A stretch of 64,000 bases of DNA from CAYZTY01 sp964444665 (GTDB taxonomy: Bacteria; Planctomycetota; Phycisphaerae; Sedimentisphaerales; CAYZTY01), in contig CAYUIE010000001.1 in NCBI GenBank assembly GCA_964444665.1, forward strand, positions 248,001 to 312,000. The letters run 5' to 3'. Below the pieces are notes generated by a model that was not told where the DNA came from, did no database searches, and saw only the letters and a program-made list of their open reading frames with translations. Shown here in pieces: positions 1 to 7,800 of this stretch. A program made the position numbers and the translations under genes. How positions within the stretch are numbered: the first letter of the stretch is position 1; each line of letters begins with the position of its first letter.

Positions 1-470
1 AGATGGTTAGGCATAAAAATAATTAACCGTCCTTTGTTTTTCAGTACTCTGTGCATTTCCTCTAAGACCTCCTCGACCTTGGTTACATGCTCTAACATCG
101 CAGTGGAAAACACGGCGTCGAATGAACAGTCCGGGAAGGACATTTTTCCGGCATCCTGAACGAGAAATTCTAAGTTTTGTCCGTTTCCGTATCTTTTTCT
201 TGCCTCGGAAATAAATAAAGGAGATATATCCGTCCCTGTTACTTTAAAACCTTCTTTGGCCAGAAGGTACGATGTCGTTCCAATTCCACATCCACAATCA
301 AGAATTGTTGCTTCTGCAGATAGTACTTGTTTGCATACCTCAATATGTGGCTTGAAGGCTTCTTGATTTTTTCTTTTAAGATGGTCTAAATAAACTTGTG
401 AACTACTATAAAAATGCTCTAATTCTATGTCAGCCCTCTTGTGCTTTTTTGTTTGATTAGTAAAATTCAT
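1..470 (-). CDS. class I SAM-dependent methyltransferase (3' end outside window)
   Basis: About 157 residues can be read from an ATG whose complement lies at 468-470; the frame runs off the left edge, so the C-terminus is missing. Residues 57-65 (ILDCGCGIG) form SAM-binding motif I, and the acidic TGTDIS at 79-84 fits motif II. FDAVFSTAMLEHV (118-129) and EEMHRVLKNKGRLIIFMPN are typical of Methyltransf_11/UbiE-like enzymes. It lies downstream of the flippase and deacetylase on the same strand, so a role in modifying a glycan or its carrier is plausible, but the substrate cannot be read. Confidence 0.85.
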   Translation of the reverse strand, partial: MNFTNQTKKHKRADIELEHFYSSSQVYLDHLKRKNQEAFKPHIEVCKQVLSAEATILDCGCGIGTTSYLLAKEGFKVTGTDISPLFISEARKRYGNGQNLEFLVQDAGKMSFPDCSFDAVFSTAMLEHVTKVEEVLEEMHRVLKNKGRLIIFMPNH

Positions 471-579
471 AGGATAGCGAGCCTTTCTGTTGCATGACTT
501 CGTCTTAGAGAACGGATTCTATGGGAAGATTTACGGGAGAGCTTTGTAATGCTGAGACTTCTTACCATACGTTGCCCTC

Positions 580-2169
580 TTAGATATTCCGTTCCTTGGC
601 TGTAATTCCAAATAGTGACCTAAAATAAGCTAAGCATCTTCCCGCGATATTCTTCACTTTTTCCTTCTCATCTGGATTAAAGGTGATAAAATAAGTGCAA
701 ATTGCGTAGGCTGTGCCCAAAGCAAGTCCCAATAGCACCAATGTTATCCAACCTTCCACAAACTTTGCCGGTTTCACGGAATAAGTAATGAAAGTTAATA
801 CAACCAATATCAGCCAGGGACGCAAAAGGCATTGCAGGTAGTCCCTCATGAGTCGTATGTTCAGAAAACGACAAACGAACCAGGAACCTACAAGACCATT
901 GATAATCAGGCTGGAAATCAAAAAGCCAAGTGCTACGCCCACCAGTTGCATACTTTTTATAAGAAGAATACTTAACCCGAATCCTAAGATAGTATCTGCA
1001 ACTCCTATTATGGCCTGTGCTTTTTCATGACCTGTACATCCCAGAAGTGGAATCATACTGCCCAGCGACGTTTCTATAAGGTAACCTACGGCTAAAATCA
1101 TTAGTGCCGGACAAACACTTTCAAAGACCGGCCCAACCCAAAGATGAATAAAGTTTGGACCTAGTGTAAATATCATTAGAATCGCCCCGGAGGCCAGTGC
1201 CGCACAAAATCTTGTTGTTGTCAGAAACAGGGTCGTTAGTTCCTGTAGCTTTTTCTCGGCGTACAAATGCGCGAATCGAGGCCAGAAGACACGAGTAGGC
1301 GTCACAGCCAACAACCTTATGTTTCTCATAAGTACTACCGCGATAGCGTAAACAGCCACAGTCTCCAGCGATAATAGTTTTCCGATAATCAAATTATGTC
1401 CTGCTAAACGCATGTTGTATCCTATATTGCCAATGGTTGTTATTAAGCCGAAAGAGACGAGTAGCTTGGCGCGCGTCAGCTTTACTAAAGATGCCCGCAA
1501 ACTAATTAATCGGCAGTACCGCCCGAACAGATATAATGCCAGTAATGTTGAAAATACTGTAGCTGCCACAACGACATACGACATTTCCACAATCCCGTAG
1601 CCGAAGTATAAGAAAATCACGAAACCAAGTGCCTGAAAAACCCTCACTGCAATCGATGCCAGGTTGGCAGTCAACCATTTTTCGTATGCTCGCACGCATG
1701 AATCCAATACGTGCGCCAGGCATTCGACGGCGGAAGCAAAACCCAGAATCCGCACTAAAGCAGCTAATTCTTTTCCTCCCTTGAAGAAAGCGGCAATTGA
1801 CTCCGCCATAAATAGTGAAATGGTAAAAATAGCCAGTCCGGCTAACATAAATATGGCCGTGGCTGTACTGATAGTTTCGCGAACGGCAATTTGGTCATCA
1901 AGCCCTCTATAGTAAGGGACATAACGAATAATGCCATTGCCGACGCCGAGTCTGAGTAATCCGTAATAGCCGACGAATGACAATACGAGTGTCCATACTC
2001 CGTAATTCTTTGTGCCGAGATGGGCAATTATATACGGCGTTAGTAAAAAGCCTATCAGAAGACTAACGCCAAAGGGGGCCCAGTTACTTATAACGTTAAT
2101 CAACAATGATGGTCTGGCATTATCTGGTGAAGTTTCAGGAGATACTTGTTTAACTTGTGACCCTGTCAA
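580..2169 (-). CDS. polysaccharide flippase, Wzx/MATE-like (oligosaccharide transporter)
   Basis: This 529-residue protein is almost entirely hydrophobic with about a dozen membrane segments. It begins with the SNWAPFGVSLLIGFLLTPYIIAHLG-type first helix seen in polysaccharide biosynthesis flippases, which move lipid-linked oligosaccharides across the inner membrane. The start is a TTG preceded by GGAG at 5 bp spacing; no ATG or GTG occurs between it and the upstream stop. It lies 51 bp downstream of the deacetylase in the same frame and direction, consistent with one exopolysaccharide or O-antigen transcript. Family is clear; the glycan is unknown. Confidence 0.85.
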   Translation of the reverse strand: MTGSQVKQVSPETSPDNARPSLLINVISNWAPFGVSLLIGFLLTPYIIAHLGTKNYGVWTLVLSFVGYYGLLRLGVGNGIIRYVPYYRGLDDQIAVRETISTATAIFMLAGLAIFTISLFMAESIAAFFKGGKELAALVRILGFASAVECLAHVLDSCVRAYEKWLTANLASIAVRVFQALGFVIFLYFGYGIVEMSYVVVAATVFSTLLALYLFGRYCRLISLRASLVKLTRAKLLVSFGLITTIGNIGYNMRLAGHNLIIGKLLSLETVAVYAIAVVLMRNIRLLAVTPTRVFWPRFAHLYAEKKLQELTTLFLTTTRFCAALASGAILMIFTLGPNFIHLWVGPVFESVCPALMILAVGYLIETSLGSMIPLLGCTGHEKAQAIIGVADTILGFGLSILLIKSMQLVGVALGFLISSLIINGLVGSWFVCRFLNIRLMRDYLQCLLRPWLILVVLTFITYSVKPAKFVEGWITLVLLGLALGTAYAICTYFITFNPDEKEKVKNIAGRCLAYFRSLFGITAKERNI

Positions 2170-2220
2170 ATCGACTCCGAATTTATTTTGCGTCTCAATG
2201 CCGTAACGGTTTACTCTATG

Positions 2221-3477
2221 TTAACTAAAGGCTTGCAGTACTAACACAATTACAAAGCTTATGCTGAAAAACAAAGGAATTGCCCTTATGCCGGTTGTGT
2301 GGTAGCCGCGCTGCCACAGGCGAAATTCAGCTATTATCGAAAGGCAGAATAGCAGCGTCGCCAGGACATCTATCCTGAAACACCATTTAGCAGACAGTAC
2401 TGAGCTAAGCAGGTATCGCACGAGCAGACCTGTAATGAATAAACCGGCGACAAAAGTCACCGTGGCGGCCTGCCAGTAAGATAACGTTCGTGAATACTCA
2501 TCCCCCGTGAGATATATTTTTTGGTTGTCGACACCCGGCCATAAGTGGGGGGGCAGTAGCTTTGCCCAGAAAGCACGCTGACGCCACATCTTGTTGGCCT
2601 TCTTATATCGCTCAAAAGTCAAATCTTCGCATTTCTCGGCCAACTGAGTGAATGTTACAACCTTGACATTATGCATCGTGGATAGTTTTTGTAAAAGCTT
2701 TTCAAGTCTCTCGATACCGAAGTAGTGGCTGCCTAATTCACCCGGCAAGCTGACAATTTCAAATGGATGATAACAAACGACTATAATGCCTTGCTCAGGC
2801 AGAAGCTTTTGGACAACCATTAATTCTAATTCCTGCGGCACAACTGTGTATGGAATGATTTTCAGCCCTTTAGCCGACTTATAGTAATAGTGACGGTCGG
2901 CGGATAATATCTTGAAACCCAATTTTTTAAGGATTTTTGCCGTATCGTCCGTCCACGCATTCCAGGGTGGTACAAATGTGCTTATGTCGGCTGATTCCAC
3001 CGCTTTTTGCAATATCTTTCTGCCTTCAAGTATGTCTTTGAACTGTGATTCGTAATCACGTTCTCGAAATTCGCCCGGCCTGTGATTTGTTGTGTTAATG
3101 GCATTTGTGTGAGAGAATCCGTGCTGGGCTACTTCTATTCTTCCCGCTTGTGCAGCTTGTTTGATAAACTCAATTTTTTCCCGGTCTTCGAGAAAGGAAA
3201 CCATTCCGTCCGCCGAAGTAGCCCCATTGTAGTTCAAATTGGACTTGGGAATGATTGAAATTACGTAGGGCATATTATATTTCTCGAATAGTGCGTCAAC
3301 GCACTGTTCGGTCTCCCAAATCCGTCTTTTCAGGGCATTTGTCTCTCTATCGCCACGTTGGTCAGCGGAAAAATCATCGTAGCGAAACACTATGTATGTA
3401 GTGCCTTTTGGAGAAGGTGATTCTGACAAAGCGGAAGTTCTGAAGTTTGGATAAGAAATATCTTTTTCGTAGTTCAT
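2221..3477 (-). CDS. polysaccharide deacetylase-like protein (NodB/DUF2334 type) with C-terminal membrane segments
   Basis: The N-terminal ~320 residues carry a NodB-like metal hydrolase fold: RYDD (32-35) supplies the acidic pair, QHGFSH (118-123) the metal histidines, FVPPWNAW (168-175) the third motif, and CYHPFE (235-240) the late histidine. Such enzymes remove N- or O-acetyl groups from polysaccharides. The last ~90 residues hold two or three hydrophobic helices, so the enzyme is probably anchored by its C-terminus. It sits between the flippase and the EpsI-like gene in an envelope glycan block. The exact substrate cannot be inferred. Confidence 0.8.
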   Translation of the reverse strand: MNYEKDISYPNFRTSALSESPSPKGTTYIVFRYDDFSADQRGDRETNALKRRIWETEQCVDALFEKYNMPYVISIIPKSNLNYNGATSADGMVSFLEDREKIEFIKQAAQAGRIEVAQHGFSHTNAINTTNHRPGEFRERDYESQFKDILEGRKILQKAVESADISTFVPPWNAWTDDTAKILKKLGFKILSADRHYYYKSAKGLKIIPYTVVPQELELMVVQKLLPEQGIIVVCYHPFEIVSLPGELGSHYFGIERLEKLLQKLSTMHNVKVVTFTQLAEKCEDLTFERYKKANKMWRQRAFWAKLLPPHLWPGVDNQKIYLTGDEYSRTLSYWQAATVTFVAGLFITGLLVRYLLSSVLSAKWCFRIDVLATLLFCLSIIAEFRLWQRGYHTTGIRAIPLFFSISFVIVLVLQAFS

Positions 3478-3573
3478 AAGATTGAATAGCTATACTCCGT
3501 CCCCTTCGGTTACATTGAAAGAATCAATGTAACTTTCATTCTAACAACCAGTTATAATAACGGCCGTTAGTCT

Positions 3574-4311
3574 TTAGTTTTTGGTTGTTTCGAACTTGGC
3601 AACTTTAACTTCGTTTTTCTCATCAGGGAAAAAATCGAGAATCAAGTCTGTCATCTCTTCAGCTACTATTCGAATAGAACTTTCCAGAACGGAGCTTATT
3701 TGCACTTGGGAAACATAATGTGCAGGATTACTTGCGATATTAGGAGTTCGCCATCCGACACCGGAGAAAACACTTTCATCATCTGTGAGAAGCCCGTTTA
3801 AGATGTAAAAATTCAGAATTACAATCTCATCGCTTTCAGGCGAAGGTTTATGGAAATGATGAACTAAGCACGGAATCACTCTGCCTGTTAAGGAGATAAC
3901 CTGTGACTGTTGGGTACTTTCATGGATCCAGCCGTGCGCGGGATAGCAAACTCGAGGTCGATGACCTAGTATGCCCCCAGGTTGAGATGAGCAATATACC
4001 ACATAAACATCCGCCCAGGCTTTTGTTGCAGCATTAACATATCGTCGGCTGATAAAATCATCTGCAAAGTGCCTTTCCATATATTCCTTGGTAATATTAG
4101 GAATAGGCAACTCCTTGCCTTGCCAGTTGTCGATTTGCATGGGGAAGGCACTTAATGGCAAAGGCAGGGAAATAGAAGTGTAAACCAGAAGCCGTAATCG
4201 GGAGGCCAGAACACGGTATGCTATGCCTGAGAATAGGACCAGAATAACTGCAAAGGACCACGCGAGGGAGGTCGAAATCTTGCCTGATTTTATCCATCTA
4301 AAGTGGTACAC
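3574..4311 (-). CDS. EpsI-like exosortase-associated protein (DUF3485)
   Basis: 245 residues with one N-terminal membrane helix (about 14-33) and a periplasmic EpsI domain. Seen directly are FPMQIDNWQGKELPI (56-70), where EpsI proteins have their conserved W, and HRPRVCYPAHGW (117-128), matching the H-P-x-x-C-x-P-x-x-GW signature. EpsI is found fused to, or beside, exosortases, the membrane transpeptidases that process PEP-CTERM proteins, and in exopolysaccharide loci. No exosortase lies next to it here, although a PEP-CTERM substrate is encoded at 27431-28153. Transcribed toward the deacetylase and flippase. Confidence 0.8.
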   Translation of the reverse strand: MYHFRWIKSGKISTSLAWSFAVILVLFSGIAYRVLASRLRLLVYTSISLPLPLSAFPMQIDNWQGKELPIPNITKEYMERHFADDFISRRYVNAATKAWADVYVVYCSSQPGGILGHRPRVCYPAHGWIHESTQQSQVISLTGRVIPCLVHHFHKPSPESDEIVILNFYILNGLLTDDESVFSGVGWRTPNIASNPAHYVSQVQISSVLESSIRIVAEEMTDLILDFFPDEKNEVKVAKFETTKN

Positions 4312-4877
4312 TCTGTGTACTTCTTTCCTTAGGTTACAATATGTTTAATGTGATAATAGCTTTTGGATTACCAGTATAGACGTAATCCCAAAGTGGTACT
4401 CACAGTATAAAAAAAAATTATTTACGTTTTTTTATTTTCCAAGACGTACAAGCTTTAACCACAGCTAACTCGGTAATAGCAGTTTCTACTTAACTAAACC
4501 ACATATTACTTAGTAGCTGCCAGTCCCTTGGGATTAGTTCAAGATATGGTCCCTCCGTCCATGTGAGGTACGCCAAGAAATACTATATTAAACCAACATT
4601 TTATCCGGTTTCTTGTTTTTTGTCAAGTGTTTTATTTGTTAAAAGGAATTTAAAGTTGCGGATGAAACAAAATGTACTAAAAAATGTAATAGTGTCCGAT
4701 AAAACCTTTAGAAATTCAAATATATCATCGCTTGCCACAGTAAGAATTCATTGTTATATTACTAATAGTGGTGAAAGGTTTGAAAAGATATTTAGGGAGG
4801 AAGGAGCGTCTATACTTAAAGTATATTGGTTACGTTTTCAAACGTAAGGTGGGTAGATTAAAGGAGGGTAGATTAAG
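4312..4877. other. 566-bp AT-rich divergent intergenic region
   Basis: It separates the divergent EpsI-like gene and the giant surface protein gene. An imperfect inverted repeat is visible at 4361-4371 / 4382-4392 (GGATTAC paired with GTAATCC, one mismatch, then three more pairs), followed by a run of A. The right end carries two near-identical stretches, GGTGGGTAGATTA and GGAGGGTAGATTA (4848-4875), the second being the ribosome-binding site of the downstream gene. No convincing -35/-10 pair was found by eye. A 94-codon ORF at 4563-4847 lacks family features and is not called. Confidence 0.5.
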
Positions 4878-7800
4878 ATGTTAATTAAAAAATTAAAAAA
4901 CACAATATGCACACCGCAGTCGGGTAGAGGTAACGTGAATTTGCTAAAGCCGAGTCTGATTATCTTTTGCTTGCTGTTCAGCATTAATGCAGTTCTGCCG
5001 AGTTCAAGCCTGGCAGCCACTTATTATGTCGATAAAAACAATCCCAGTGCTAATGACACTAATCCCGGCACTGAGGCACATCCATGGAAAACCCTCACTA
5101 AAGCTGGTAATACCGCTGTGGCGGGCGATACGGTTCTGGCAAAGGCTGGAACTTATACAAACAAACTTTACCCAATAAACTCAGGTGCCCAGGGCTCTCT
5201 TATAACATTCAAGAATTACCCGAGTGAGAGTCCTGTGATTGATGGGCAGGGAGCTTCGACTACAGGAGTCGACCTTTCTTATAATAATGGAAGAGATTAC
5301 ATTCGTATTGAGGGTTTTAAGATAACGGGTTGGAATTATGGTGGTTTTTCTTTTTCCACCAATTACGGCGCAACCAGCGCAGAAAACATCGAAATAGTTA
5401 ATTGCGATATATATGGCAATAACGGGCCTGGGATGTGGGTTCATGGCCAAAACACCTTAATTGAAAATAACCATATATATAATAATGGCGAAAGTGCGAT
5501 ACTTATTGGCATGACTGGCATACCATCGATAAATATAACCGTCAGAGGAAATAATGTTCACGACAATTACGATGACGGTATGAAACCTTGTGTTGAACAA
5601 TCTATCATAGAGAACAACACATTTGGCCCTGGAGGTTATAACACTCCTGCACATTCAGATGGCATACAAATAGAGCATATGGCTAACTCGATAATTAGAA
5701 ACAATGTCTTCCGAGATTATACACAAATGATATACATATCCCTCTATGAGTATGTCGGGTATGTTGACAACCTGGAGATATATGGCAATGTTTTTTACAA
5801 TAATGTGTATTACTCAAGTACATCAGGAACAACTCCGGGAATCTTTATAATATCAGGCGGGGCTTTGTCGGGCAGGTATGTTAACAATGTCGATATCCAT
5901 TCAAACACTTTCCTTTGGACAGGACTTCCTGCAGTATGGATAATGCAGACAGGCTCTCCTGTTACTGGTATTACTATCCGCAACAATATCTTTTTTGATA
6001 CATACCTAAATACTGAGGGCGTTAATCCTGCAGAGATTGATTCTGATTATAATCTGTTTTTTGATACCCCAAATGATCCAACAGGTGTGATTGCCAGACA
6101 CTTAACAGACGGTGTTGCCTGGGTAAACGAAGGCTCTCACAGCATTATTGGACAGGACCCTAACTTTGTTAATTATACCGTATTTCAAAGTTGGGATGTT
6201 CATCTCAATTCAACAAGCCCTGCAAAAAACGCAGGAGACCCCGCTTTAGCTACTGTATTTAATTTACCTACTCCTTTCCAGGATATAGATGGAAATGCAA
6301 GACCCCAGGGAAGTGGATATGACATTGGTGCTTATGAGTACGTTATATCTGATACTACTCCTCCGAGTATACCTCAAAACCTGACTGCCCAGGTAATAAG
6401 TGACCGTAGAATAGATTTGTCCTGGCAGGCATCCACTGATAATGAGTCAGCGATAAGTTACTACAATGTCTATAGGGACGGCGGATTAAGTCCTATCAGC
6501 CAGCCGACATCTACCTCTTATTCTGATACTTCTCTTAGCCCTTCGACCTCTTACTCCTATGAGGTTTCAGCAGTGAATACGGCTGGATTGGAATCAGGAC
6601 GAAGCAATGCCGCACAAGCTACAACGTTAGCGGATACCACTCCACCATCGGTTGTGTCAGTAAACGCATATGAGACCTCTCTTGAGATTTTATTTGATGA
6701 GTCGATGGAATTGTCATCTGCACAAAACACTGGCAATTATGCAATCACCGGCGGCATCTCTGTTATATCAGCTTCTCTCAGCGCTGACCTGATGAAGGTC
6801 ACTCTTACAACTTCAGCTCATGCAGAAGGAAACTATACATTGACCATAGCAAATGTCCGGGATGTAGCCGGCAATCAGATTACTCAAACAACGGAAAATT
6901 ATCAGTATAGCGCAGGACTGGTTGGCTACTGGAAATTTGACGATGGCAGTGGCAGCAGCGCTGTTGATTCTTCTGTTAATAATAATACCGGTACGCTGAT
7001 AAACGGGCCTACCTGGGCTACCGGCAGAATTGGCGGGGCCTTAAGCTTTGACGGTATTAATGATGCTGTGCAAATTGGAACAAGTGATTTTAATGTAAGC
7101 GAAGGTACCGTTTCCTTATGGATTTATGCCAATAATTTTTCGAGTTCTCATCATTTCCTTTTTGGCCACTTAACTCAGCCGTGGTCTAACAGGATACAAC
7201 TCTATACCGATGATGCAGCGGGAAATCTTGATTTAGGATTAGGTAATTCCCATACGAGAGACACTAACATTGAAGATATGGATACTCAAAGGTGGTACAA
7301 TATTGCTTTGAGCTGGGATGGCACAAACTATGTTGTCTATGTGGACGGCACTGCCAAAGCAACTGGTACATATACCGGCTTATCCACTTTAACGACCTAC
7401 GCGGATATTGGAAATAACGGTAATAGTTCCGATAGAAGTGAATCTTTCAATGGCTTAATAGATGAAGTTCGGTTTTACAATCGCGCTTTGAATGCAAGTG
7501 AAATTTTGAGTCTCTACAATGTAATTAATGACAACAACGAGCCGGTATTGAACTCGATTGGTAATAAGACTGTTAACGAGAACGTTCTTTTAACTTTTAC
7601 AGTGGACGCCAACGACGCCGATGGCGATACAATCACATATTCAGCTCTGAATTTGCCTAATGGGGCGTCTTTTACCGGCCAGGCATTTAGTTGGACACCT
7701 GGTTTTGACCAAGCAGGAACTTATTATATTACGTTTATTGCCAGTGATGCTTATGGGCAGGATAATGAGACAATTACCGTTACTGTAAATAATGTTAACC

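Noticed and set aside
4563..4847. 94-codon plus-strand ORF in the divergent intergenic region
   Set aside because: AT-driven composition, no ribosome site, no recognised family, and it fills a likely promoter region.
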